This document shows positions 7,016 to 14,128 of a stretch of 17,196 bases of DNA, one piece after another (position 1 is the first letter of the stretch; each line of letters starts with the position of its first letter). The notes beneath the pieces were generated by a model. The model made no database searches, had not been told where the DNA came from, and was given only the letters and a program-made list of their open reading frames with translations. This DNA is from JBEKLJ01 sp050010255 (GTDB lineage: Bacteria; Acidobacteriota; Terriglobia; Bryobacterales; Bryobacteraceae), in contig JBEKLJ010000053.1 in NCBI GenBank assembly GCA_050010255.1, positions 1 through 17,196 of the forward strand, given 5' to 3'. The position numbers were made by a program, and so were the translations under genes.

Positions 7016-9715
7016 ATGCCCGAAACCCTCGAGAAACTCCGGCCGGACCGCGATCTACAGTGCTACTTCCTGCGGCCGTCGGGGGCGGCGGCGCTGAGCC
7101 AGGCAGGCCCGAGCGGGTTCGTGGTTTCGGGCTGCTGGCGGCAGCAGTTCGACTGGGCGGTCCTAGAATGGAACCGCGACAACGTCTTCGAGCATCCCGC
7201 GTTTCGCAACCTGCCTGACGGCGACCTGAGCGGCCTGGAACTCACCTACGAAGAAGTCCGCACCAACTGCATTCCAATCGATTCCAACCTGTACCCAACC
7301 GAGTGGGCCTACCTGCGCATCTGGCTCGAAGGAGACGAGCAGCCGCGGTTCGTGCGCCTGCGGGACTATGCGACGGCGATCGAGGGAGAGTACCAGGCGG
7401 CATCGGCGGAGCTGGAACTGGGGGGGACGCCGACGGCCGCAGACTACATCGGGCTGGCCTGGCTGGGGGAGCAGTACAACTACCAGTTGAACTCCTCGGA
7501 CACCGTCGAGACGGCCGCGGCGGCGCTGACGGACGCGGTGAACGCGTTCTCAACAACCGTGCACGCGGCGCGCAGCGGAGCGCGGATCGTGCTCAGCGCG
7601 ATCGAGACGGGTGTGAACTGGAACCGCGTGGGAGTGTACGGATTCGTGTCGGGGGCGCGGACGGAGTCCTGGTCGCCGTGGTGGAAGCGGTTCAGCGGCG
7701 GGGCGTCGCCGACGAAGTGGAGAATCGAGCTCGACTTCGGCAGCCTGGTGGACGTGGAGCAGCAGGCGGTGCCGACGACGGCGGTGCGAAAGCTGCGGTG
7801 GACCTACGCGGCGGGGTGGCAGGATCAGGCCTACGAGCGGTCGGAGTTCGAAGTCCAGGTGACGAACTGGGCGGTGAGCGGAGCGAACCGCGGCTACCTG
7901 GTGGCGGGGCGGGGCAGCCGCCGGATCGAGGACGACGCTGGGGAAGTGGTCTACACGGGGGCGTGGTCGACCGGGAAGGGGAACTTCTCCGGCGGGACGA
8001 TCCGCTGGACGACGGCGGCGGGGGCGCGGGCAAGCTGCGAGTACTTGGCCGCGGGCGTGCATTCGCTCTACCTGGGGACGCGCCAGTGCGATAGCGGGGG
8101 GCGGGTGGCGGTGAGTGCGGACGGCGCGGCGGCGGTGACGCACGCGCTGCGGATCCCCGGCGAAGACGTGCTGGCGCGGATAGGACTGGGCCAGTACGGC
8201 GCCGGACGGCACACGGTGAGCCTGGAGGCGCTGGATGAGGGCGGCGCGGTCTACCTCGATTTCCTCGAGGTGGCGACGCCGGCGGCGGAACTGCCGGCGC
8301 TGGAGGCGGAGGAGAAGCTGAGCCTGGCGACGGACTGGGACACGGACCACTCGATCTGCCTGGCGCCGGAGCGCACGGCCTGGATGATCGATGCGCTGGG
8401 CTTCCGCGGCCGGGTGAACCACTACGCCGGCGCGCTGTGGTTCTACGAGCTGACGCGCAAAGGGCACGTGTATGCCAGCGGGCAGATCGAGTTCGCGGGG
8501 GCGCCCGTGTTCGGCGGCAGGACGACGCTCGAGATCGCGCGGGTGGAGGCGCCCGACGACAAGACCGTTATCACGCACCTGCACTACATCGGCGACACGG
8601 CGGAGACGGTGGCTAAGGCGCTGGAGCTGGAAGTGAACCGCGGCTGCACGTCGGTGCGAGCGGAGACGGACGGCGCGGCGCTGACAATCTGGGCGCGGGG
8701 CATGGGCGCGGACGGGAACAACATCACGATCGCGGCGACGGTGGAAGGCGGAGGGATGACGGCGCAGGCGAGCGGGCCGACGCTGGCGGGAGGCGTGGAC
8801 GGAGAGTGGATCACCGACGTCAGCGCGACGCCGCGGCTGAACCGGGCGGCGCGCGACTGGCACCGCAGCTTCTTCACGGCGCTGGAGGCACGCGGGCTGG
8901 ACGCAACGGCGGCGCTGAGCATGGAGCTTCAGCACGGGGACGCGTCGGTGGAGGCGGGCATTGCGCAGCGTTGCCCGGCGGGCGACCCGGTGCTGCTGGC
9001 AACGCCGGCGCTCCAGACGAACTTCTCGCCGACGAGCACGGTTTTCTGGACGCAGGCCTACCGCGATCTGGCGCAAGTGATGGCGGAGGCGGGCCTGCGG
9101 CCGTACCTGCAGTTCGGCGAGGTGCAGTGGTGGTACTTCCGAGACGCGCGCTCGGGGATGCCGTATTACGACGCCTACACGCAGAGCGCATTCCACTCGC
9201 AGTACGGGCACGACATGGCGGTGATTACCGAGCACACGGTTTCGCCGGCCGAGTATCCGGATGAGGTAGCGTTTCTGCCGACGCTGATCGGGGCGTTTAC
9301 GAATGCAGTGATGGGGTACGTGCGAGCCACGTATGCCGCCTGCCGGTTCGAAGTGCTGTATCCGCCGGACGTGAACGAGACGGAGTTCAACCGGGCGGTC
9401 AACTATCCGGTGGCGGACTGGACGCCGGCGACGCTGGAATGCCTCAAGACGGAGAACTTCTCGTACACCTACGCGCGGAACCTGGACAAGTGCAGCAACT
9501 CGATTGGCGAAGCGGCGCGGCGAGGATTTGCGCCGCACCAGAGCGCGCACCTGGTGGGGATCAGCGATCCGACGACGCCGTGGCAGAAAGAGGCGCGGCT
9601 GGCGCGGGCCGAAGCGCTGGAGTCGGTGGTGCTGTTCGCGCTGGACCAGTTGTGCCTGGTGGGGTACCCGATTCCGCTGCCGGAGGGCGCGCGGCGGAGC
9701 TGGTACGAAGGGTGA
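7016..9715 (+). CDS. Large tail tip protein with TIM-barrel-like (glycoside-hydrolase-type) C-terminal half
   Basis: An 899-residue protein, 9 nt after the hub gene and last in the tail module. The first 80 residues (LQCYFLRPSGAAALSQAGPS, FDWAVLEWNRDNVFEHPAFR, GDLSGLELTYEEVRTNCIPI) form a family I recall only from tail modules of related bacteria. Residues about 100-600 are mostly beta-rich. From about 610 the sequence turns alpha/beta: RDWHRSFFTALEARG, then TVFWTQAYRDLAQVMAEAG, then LRPYLQFGEVQWWYF (about 693-707), a tail of helices (AFLPTLIGAFTNAVMGYV), and NYPVADWTPATLECLKTENF. A helix-strand alternation with a Glu at a strand end followed by aromatic residues resembles clan-A glycoside hydrolases, and GTA gp15 also has a TIM-barrel domain. 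Sugar-degrading activity is not shown. It could instead be purely structural, binding a surface polysaccharide. Confidence 0.5.
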   Translation: MPETLEKLRPDRDLQCYFLRPSGAAALSQAGPSGFVVSGCWRQQFDWAVLEWNRDNVFEHPAFRNLPDGDLSGLELTYEEVRTNCIPIDSNLYPTEWAYLRIWLEGDEQPRFVRLRDYATAIEGEYQAASAELELGGTPTAADYIGLAWLGEQYNYQLNSSDTVETAAAALTDAVNAFSTTVHAARSGARIVLSAIETGVNWNRVGVYGFVSGARTESWSPWWKRFSGGASPTKWRIELDFGSLVDVEQQAVPTTAVRKLRWTYAAGWQDQAYERSEFEVQVTNWAVSGANRGYLVAGRGSRRIEDDAGEVVYTGAWSTGKGNFSGGTIRWTTAAGARASCEYLAAGVHSLYLGTRQCDSGGRVAVSADGAAAVTHALRIPGEDVLARIGLGQYGAGRHTVSLEALDEGGAVYLDFLEVATPAAELPALEAEEKLSLATDWDTDHSICLAPERTAWMIDALGFRGRVNHYAGALWFYELTRKGHVYASGQIEFAGAPVFGGRTTLEIARVEAPDDKTVITHLHYIGDTAETVAKALELEVNRGCTSVRAETDGAALTIWARGMGADGNNITIAATVEGGGMTAQASGPTLAGGVDGEWITDVSATPRLNRAARDWHRSFFTALEARGLDATAALSMELQHGDASVEAGIAQRCPAGDPVLLATPALQTNFSPTSTVFWTQAYRDLAQVMAEAGLRPYLQFGEVQWWYFRDARSGMPYYDAYTQSAFHSQYGHDMAVITEHTVSPAEYPDEVAFLPTLIGAFTNAVMGYVRATYAACRFEVLYPPDVNETEFNRAVNYPVADWTPATLECLKTENFSYTYARNLDKCSNSIGEAARRGFAPHQSAHLVGISDPTTPWQKEARLARAEALESVVLFALDQLCLVGYPIPLPEGARRSWYEG

Positions 9716-9727
9716 GACGGCGCGCGG

Positions 9728-9769
9728 CTTTCAGCTACCAGCTACCAGCTTCCAGCTTCAAGCTTTCGG
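9728..9769 (+). repeat. Heptad repeat array (CTTCCAG/CTACCAG type), six units
   Basis: Six consecutive 7-bp units: CTTTCAG, CTACCAG, CTACCAG, CTTCCAG, CTTCAAG, CTTTCGG. The centre units are most regular and the outer ones are decayed. A matching array in the same orientation follows the Fic gene (11384-11418). Such short tandem heptads are seen in intergenic regions of some bacterial genomes; their function is unknown. Confidence 0.8.
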
Positions 9770-9875
9770 CTGTAGGGTTCAGGCAAGGAGGGCCGAGTGT
9801 GCTGCAGACCTGCTCCCGGCCCGGTTCCCCGGTTTCCCTTCAAGAGCGGAATAGAGCTGCCTGCCTCTGTTTCAT

Positions 9876-10076
9876 GATCGGCCACATCGGTTGGGCGGGT
9901 GGTCTCAGTGTCCCTTCTATCACATCGGTCAATCAGACCTGCATCCTATTGAGTTGCATTTCCTAAACGACTGATATACAATACAAATGTGCACGGAAAC
10001 GCTTGTCAAATGATCGGCCAGCCGGACCGTTAGGAAGTACTCTGGCGATGCAGATGATCGGCCACCAGATCGGCCA
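9876..10076 (+). repeat. Four dispersed copies of GATCGGCCA upstream of Fic gene
   Basis: Exact copies lie at 9876-9884, 10012-10020, 10056-10064 and 10068-10076; three extend to ATGATCGGCCA, and a partial match (GATCGGC) lies at 10098-10104. The copies all point the same way, and the last two are 12 bp apart. They flank the candidate promoter at 9954-9982. They could be operator sites for a regulator or the internal end-repeats of a decayed insertion sequence (IS21-type ends carry such repeats). The sequence alone cannot decide. Confidence 0.65.
9954..9982 (+). promoter_or_regulatory. Candidate sigma70-type promoter upstream of Fic gene
   Basis: TTGCAT (9954-9959), a 17-bp spacer, then TACAAT (9977-9982, 5 of 6 matches to TATAAT; the -35 matches only TTG). 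It is in the most AT-rich patch of the gap, about 165 bp upstream of the Fic ATG, with a GATCGGCCA copy on each side. Confidence 0.35.
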
Positions 10077-10134
10077 GTTGGAAGCCCGTCCGGATCCGAT
10101 CGGCGCGAGGGCGCAAGGGCGCGGATGAGGGATT

Positions 10135-10141
10135 GAGGAGG
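10135..10141 (+). promoter_or_regulatory. Strong ribosome binding site of the Fic gene
   Basis: GAGGAGG lies 5 nt before the ATG at 10147. It fixes the start, and it contrasts with the weak or absent Shine-Dalgarno sequences of most tail genes. Confidence 0.75.
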
Positions 10142-10146
10142 CTGCG

Positions 10147-11355
10147 ATGTACGAGAACCCGGCGCAGATGGAGCCGCTTTTCCCCTCCGACAGGGAGGGA
10201 GCGCTCGAGGACCTCGCGCTGATGGTTGAGCGTGAGTCGGCGGGCTTGGGGCGGCTGCTTGTCCCGGAGCTCAGGCCGACGGTGGCGGAGCTGGTGCGGC
10301 AGATGAACAGCTACTACTCCAACCAGATCGAAGGGCATCACACTCACCCTCTGGATATCGAGCGTGCGCTGCGCGGAGATTACTCGAGCGATCCGGGGAA
10401 GCGCGCGCTCCAACTGGAGAGCCGCGCGCACGTCGAGGTGCAGCGGCTTGTCGAGGAGCGCGTGAGAGCCGAGCCCGAGCTGAACATCTGCTCGGCGGAC
10501 TTCTTGCGCTGGATACATCGTGAATTCTACATCCGGATGCCAGACGAGTTCCTGGTGGTCGAGGGCGAGTCAGGCGGCAAGCATGCGGTTGAGCCAGGGG
10601 AGTTGCGGCACCGAGACGTTAAGGTTGGCCGCCATGTTCCGCCGGTACACGGGACCGTACAGGCCTTTCTGGCGCGCTTTGCCGAGTTCTATCGCCCGGA
10701 GCGGTTTCGGGGCTTGGATCAAGTGATCGCGGCAGCCGCATCGCACCATCGTTTGGCGTGGATACATCCGTTTTTGGATGGCAACGGCAGAGTGACCCGG
10801 CTGTTCACGCACGCCTATCTGATGCGGACGGGCCTGGCGGCGCACGGACTCTGGATGGTGTCCAGGGGCTTCGCGAGGAACAGGGCCCGGTACATGGAGG
10901 CGCTTGTGGCGGCAGATCAAGCCCGCGGGAGCGATCTCGACGGCCGGGGGAACCTGTCAGACGAGGGCTTGCGCGTTTTCTGCCGGTTCTTTCTGGAAAC
11001 CGCGCTGGACCAGATCCGATTCATGGGGGAACTGCTGGACCTGCGCGGGCTCGAGAAGCGCGTGGTTGGCTATGCGGAGAGCCGCGTCGCGTTTGGCGAA
11101 CTGCCGGGGGAAGCTCCGCAGCTCCTGCGGGCGGTGTTGCTTCGGGGCGAGGTGGGGCGAGGCGAGACGCCGCGGATTACCGGCAGGCCTGAACGCACGG
11201 CGCGCCGGATACTGAATCAGCTCGCCAGAGAACGGCTAGTCGTGTCGGATACCCCGAAAGGGCCGGTGCGCCTGGGGCTGCCGGCCAAGGCGGCGGCCTA
11301 CTACTTTCCGCGGTTGTACCCCGAAGGCGTCGAGCAGGAGATGGCGAGCCGGTAG
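10147..11355 (+). CDS. Fic-family AMP-transferase-like protein with N-terminal inhibitory motif and C-terminal winged helix
   Basis: A 402-residue Fic-domain protein; such enzymes usually transfer AMP from ATP to hydroxyl side chains of target proteins. The full active-site motif HPFLDGNGRVTR is at residues 207-218, with His207 as the catalytic base, Asp211 for metal and Arg218 for phosphates. The inhibitory motif (S/T)xxxE(G/N) is present N-terminally as S58-NQI-E62-G63, which makes it a class II type in which Glu62 would block ATP binding. The C-terminal part (about 320-400, with TGRPERTARRILNQLARERL) is a winged-helix-like segment, common in chromosomal Fic proteins of this size. The start is fixed by GAGGAGG. 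The gene stands alone with its own promoter-like region and sits between two heptad arrays, so it may be an insertion. No antitoxin gene is adjacent, in keeping with built-in inhibition. The target is unknown. Confidence 0.9.
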   Translation: MYENPAQMEPLFPSDREGALEDLALMVERESAGLGRLLVPELRPTVAELVRQMNSYYSNQIEGHHTHPLDIERALRGDYSSDPGKRALQLESRAHVEVQRLVEERVRAEPELNICSADFLRWIHREFYIRMPDEFLVVEGESGGKHAVEPGELRHRDVKVGRHVPPVHGTVQAFLARFAEFYRPERFRGLDQVIAAAASHHRLAWIHPFLDGNGRVTRLFTHAYLMRTGLAAHGLWMVSRGFARNRARYMEALVAADQARGSDLDGRGNLSDEGLRVFCRFFLETALDQIRFMGELLDLRGLEKRVVGYAESRVAFGELPGEAPQLLRAVLLRGEVGRGETPRITGRPERTARRILNQLARERLVVSDTPKGPVRLGLPAKAAAYYFPRLYPEGVEQEMASR

Positions 11356-11357
11356 CT

Positions 11358-11390
11358 CTGGAAGCGCGCACCACAAGAAATAGCTTCCAG
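11358..11390 (+). other. Inverted repeat after Fic gene
   Basis: ctggaagc (11358-11365) pairs with gcttccag (11383-11390), an 8-bp stem with a 17-nt loop, starting 2 nt after the Fic stop. The right arm is part of the first heptad unit. No T run follows, so termination is possible but not of standard type. Confidence 0.45.
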
Positions 11391-11418
11391 CTTCCAGCTA
11401 CCAGCTTCCAGCTTCCAG
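11384..11418 (+). repeat. Heptad repeat array (CTTCCAG/CTACCAG), five units
   Basis: Five consecutive 7-bp units: CTTCCAG, CTTCCAG, CTACCAG, CTTCCAG, CTTCCAG. It is cleaner than the array at 9728-9769 and in the same orientation. It fills most of the 84-bp gap between the Fic gene and the ABC ATPase gene. A single reverse-orientation unit (CTGGAAG) occurs at 17077-17083. Confidence 0.85.
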
Positions 11419-11427
11419 ACGGCGTGG

Positions 11428-11433
11428 TATAGT
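11428..11433 (+). promoter_or_regulatory. Candidate -10 element of the ABC ATPase gene
   Basis: TATAGT matches TATAAT at five of six bases and ends 6 bp before the proposed TTG start at 11440. No good -35 is visible; the heptad array occupies that place. If real, the transcript would begin at or near the start codon (leaderless). Confidence 0.3.
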
Positions 11434-11439
11434 CCTGGT

Positions 11440-12642
11440 TTGGCTGCGGTCCTAGTCCAGAACGTCTCCAAGGTATTCCGTTTGTATCGCCGGCCATCGG
11501 ACCGGATTCTCGAACTTCTCCCCTATTCCAAGCGCGTACACAAGGATTTCTGGGCGCTGCGGGACGTGTCGCTAGCGGTCGAGCGCGGGGAGATCCTGGG
11601 GATCGTGGGCCCAAACGGATCGGGGAAGAGCACGCTGCTGGAGATCGTGGCGGGGATCCTGAGGCCGACGAGCGGGCGCGTGGTGGCCCAGGGGCGGGTG
11701 GCGGCGCTGCTCGAGCTGGGGGCGGGGTTCAACCCGGAGTTCACGGGGCGGGAGAACGTGCTGGTGAACGGCGAGATCATGGGGCTCTCGCGGGCCGAGA
11801 TCGAGCGCGCGCTGCCGCGGATCGCGGAGTTCGCCGATATCGGGGAGTTCATCGACCGGCCGGTGAAGGAGTACTCCAGCGGGATGTACGTCCGGCTAGC
11901 GTTCTCGACGGCGATTTACGTGGACCCGGAGGTGCTGATCGTCGATGAGGCGCTGGCGGTGGGCGACGCGATGTTCGCCAGCCGTTCGATCCAGAAGTTC
12001 GAGGAGCTCAAACTGCGGGGCGTAACGATTCTATTCGTCTCGCACGATTTGGGGCTGGTGAAGCGGCTGGCGCACCGCGCGGTGCTGCTGGTGGGCGGAC
12101 GGATAGAGGCCCAGGGGAGCCCGCGAGACGTGGTGAACCGGTATATCGGGATGGTGGTGGAGCGGCAGAAGCGGCCGGAGGGAGACGGGGAGGCGAGGCT
12201 GCCGAGCAGCTTCCGGCATGGGGACGGCGCCAGCCAGATCGAGAGCGTCGAGCTGCTGAATAGCCAGGGGCAGCCGGCGGCGGCGGTGATGACAGGCGAC
12301 CGCGTGACGGTGCGCGTGCGGGCGCGGTTCCGGCGGGAGGTCAGCGACCCGATGGTGGGCATCCTGATCCGCAACCGGCTGGGCATCGACGTGTTCGGGA
12401 CGAACACGCGGCTGGAGCGCGTGGATTTGGGCGCGTTCCAAGCGGGGGAGCAACTCGAGGTGGCGTTCCGGTTCGAGTGCCTGCTGGCGCAGCAGGAGTA
12501 CACGATTACGGCGGCGACGCAGCACTGGGACGGCTCCAGCCAGGACTGGCTGGATGACGTGGCGAGCTTCCAGGTGGCGGATGCAAGGGGGGCGGCGGGG
12601 GTGGCGAGCCTGCCGACCGAGGTGGTCTGGGCGAAATCCTGA
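11440..12642 (+). CDS. Wzt/TagH-like ABC transporter ATP-binding protein with C-terminal Wzt-type domain
   Basis: A 400-residue ATPase of the polysaccharide/teichoic acid export family, which powers export of surface glycans through a Wzm/TagG-type permease. Motifs: Walker A GPNGSGKST (57-65), signature YSSGMYVRLAFS (from 145, the family's typical YSSGM form), Walker B VLIVDE (165-170), AVGD D-loop and H202 in VSHD. The stretch EGRVAALLELGAGF-type (about 84-97) and FTGRENV fit the same family. Residues about 245-390 (SQIESVELLNSQGQPAAAVM, VGILIRNRLGIDVFGTNTRL) match the Wzt C-terminal glycan-recognition fold. The start is TTG at 11440; no ATG or GTG lies close, and the family normally begins about here. 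No permease gene is adjacent on either side, so the partner must be encoded elsewhere. The next gene follows after 6 nt. Confidence 0.88.
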   Translation: MAAVLVQNVSKVFRLYRRPSDRILELLPYSKRVHKDFWALRDVSLAVERGEILGIVGPNGSGKSTLLEIVAGILRPTSGRVVAQGRVAALLELGAGFNPEFTGRENVLVNGEIMGLSRAEIERALPRIAEFADIGEFIDRPVKEYSSGMYVRLAFSTAIYVDPEVLIVDEALAVGDAMFASRSIQKFEELKLRGVTILFVSHDLGLVKRLAHRAVLLVGGRIEAQGSPRDVVNRYIGMVVERQKRPEGDGEARLPSSFRHGDGASQIESVELLNSQGQPAAAVMTGDRVTVRVRARFRREVSDPMVGILIRNRLGIDVFGTNTRLERVDLGAFQAGEQLEVAFRFECLLAQQEYTITAATQHWDGSSQDWLDDVASFQVADARGAAGVASLPTEVVWAKS

Positions 12643-12648
12643 GCACTC

Positions 12649-14127
12649 ATGAGCGACCAGAGCGACCAGCAGAGCTTCTTCGGGCACCCGCGCGGGCTGG
12701 CGACGCTGTTCTTCACAGAAATGTGGGAGCGCTTCAGCTACTACGGGATGCGCGCGCTCCTGATTCTGTTCATGACCGCGAGCGTGGCGCAGGGCGGGCT
12801 GGGCTTCCCGGTGCCCAAGGCGGGCGCGGTTTATGGGCTGTACACGGCCATGGTGTACTTGCTGAGCCTGCCGGGCGGCTGGGTGGCGGATCGCATTACG
12901 GGGCAGCGCCGGGCGGTGCTCTATGGCGGGATTTTGATCGCTTGCGGGCAGTTCTGCCTGGTGGCGCCGGGTCTCACGACATTCTACGCGGGGCTGGTGC
13001 TGCTGGTGCTGGGCACGGGGCTGCTGAAGCCGAACGTCAGCACGATTGTCGGGCAGATCTACAAGCCCGGCGATCAGCGGCGGGACGCGGGGTTCTCGAT
13101 TTTCTACATGGGGATCAACGTGGGCGCGCTGATCGCACCGCTGGCGTGCGGCTGGGTGGGCGAGAGGATCAGTTGGCGGCTGGGGTTCGGGTTGGCGGGC
13201 GTAGGGATGACCGCCGGCCTGATTCAGTACGTGCTCGGCGGCAAGCACCTGGGCGCGGCGGGACTCAGCCCCGCGCAACCGGCCGACCTGGAGCAGGAGC
13301 GCCGGCAAAAACGCCAGGCGGCGACCGTCGCGGTCACGGTCGTGGCTGCCTTCGCGGTGGTGGGATTGCTGGCGGCGGGGGGCGTGATTGTCTTGACGCC
13401 CCGGCTGATCTCAGACGCGTTGGGCATCGTGCTGGTATTGCTTTCGGCGGGGATGTTCGCGTGGCTGATCCTGGGCCGCGGCTGGTCGGCGGTCGAACGG
13501 AAGCGGTCGGGGGCAATTCTGGTGCTCTTCCTGGCTTCGGCGGTGTTCTGGTCGGCATTCGAGCAGGCCGGCTCATCGCTCAACCTGTTCGCCGAGCGCA
13601 GCACGAACAGGAACCTGCTTGGATTCGAGTTTCCCGCGAGCTGGTTCCAGTTCTTGCAGCCGGCATTCATCATCCTGCTGGCGCCGTTATTCGCATGGCT
13701 GTGGGTGGCGCTGAGGCGGCGCGAGCCCTCCAGCCCGGCGAAGTTCTCACTGGGCCTGCTCTTCGTCGGCCTGGGATTCGTGGTCTTGCTGCCGGCGGCG
13801 CACGCGGCTGGCCGGGGCGCGATGGTTGCGCCCGGGTGGCTCATGGGCGTGTACTTCATGCACACCGTCGGGGAATTGTGCCTGAGCCCGGTTGGATTGA
13901 GCGCCATGACGAAGCTGGCGCCGGCGCGGGTGGCCGGCCTGATGATGGGCGTCTGGTTCGTCTCCCTCGGCGTGGGGAACTACCTGGCGGGAAAGATGGC
14001 ATCGCTGTACGAATCGCTCGCGCTGACGACGCTGTTCGGCGCCCTGGCCGCGTTCGCGATCGGCGCCGCGATAGTTCTGGCGCTGCTCGTCAAGCCGACG
14101 GTGCGGCTGATGTCCGGAGTCAAATAG
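12649..14127 (+). CDS. POT/PTR-family proton-coupled oligopeptide symporter
   Basis: A 492-residue inner-membrane protein that would import di- and tripeptides with protons. Diagnostic residues: ExxER in TM1 (E24, E27, R28 within TEMWERFSYYG), the PTR signature region GGWVADRITGQRRAVLYGG (76-94), K127 in LLKPNVST, a second PTR signature FSIFYMGINVGALIAPLACG (149-168), and FEQAGSSLNLFAE in the TM7 region with E305. Length and the many hydrophobic segments fit the 14-helix bacterial type, with a charged central loop (about 205-225, EQERRQKRQ) before two extra helices. The ATG at 12649 is 6 nt after the ABC stop, and the next gene starts 1 nt after its stop, so it is very likely part of one transcript with the peptidase downstream. 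Substrate range cannot be read from the sequence. Confidence 0.92.
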   Translation: MSDQSDQQSFFGHPRGLATLFFTEMWERFSYYGMRALLILFMTASVAQGGLGFPVPKAGAVYGLYTAMVYLLSLPGGWVADRITGQRRAVLYGGILIACGQFCLVAPGLTTFYAGLVLLVLGTGLLKPNVSTIVGQIYKPGDQRRDAGFSIFYMGINVGALIAPLACGWVGERISWRLGFGLAGVGMTAGLIQYVLGGKHLGAAGLSPAQPADLEQERRQKRQAATVAVTVVAAFAVVGLLAAGGVIVLTPRLISDALGIVLVLLSAGMFAWLILGRGWSAVERKRSGAILVLFLASAVFWSAFEQAGSSLNLFAERSTNRNLLGFEFPASWFQFLQPAFIILLAPLFAWLWVALRRREPSSPAKFSLGLLFVGLGFVVLLPAAHAAGRGAMVAPGWLMGVYFMHTVGELCLSPVGLSAMTKLAPARVAGLMMGVWFVSLGVGNYLAGKMASLYESLALTTLFGALAAFAIGAAIVLALLVKPTVRLMSGVK

Positions 14128-14128
14128 C

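Larger units (their letters stand above)
9716..10146 (+). other. Gap between tail module and Fic gene, with repeats and candidate promoter
   Basis: These 431 bases hold no convincing gene; open frames there are short extensions or overlaps without protein-like sequence. Contents: a heptad array (9728-9769), four GATCGGCCA copies (9876-10076), a candidate promoter (9954-9982), and a weak stem (gggccg 9790-9795 with cggccc 9817-9822). Base composition is less GC-rich than the flanking genes, especially around 9945-9990. Confidence 0.7.

Noticed and set aside
7550..9550. Very long minus-strand open frame of about 666 codons opposite the tip protein gene
   Set aside because: Low-complexity Arg/His/Pro-rich translation; the + strand protein has protein-like sequence and synteny.
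9728..9769. Heptad array considered as a CRISPR
   Set aside because: The units are 7 bp with no spacers.
9439..9966. Open frame running from the tip gene into the gap
   Set aside because: The first part is a shadow of the tip gene and the second translates the heptad repeats; no start or ribosome site in the gap.
12031..13308. Minus-strand open frame opposite the ABC ATPase and POT genes
   Set aside because: It crosses the boundary of two clearly recognised + strand genes and has His/Arg/Pro-rich shadow composition.
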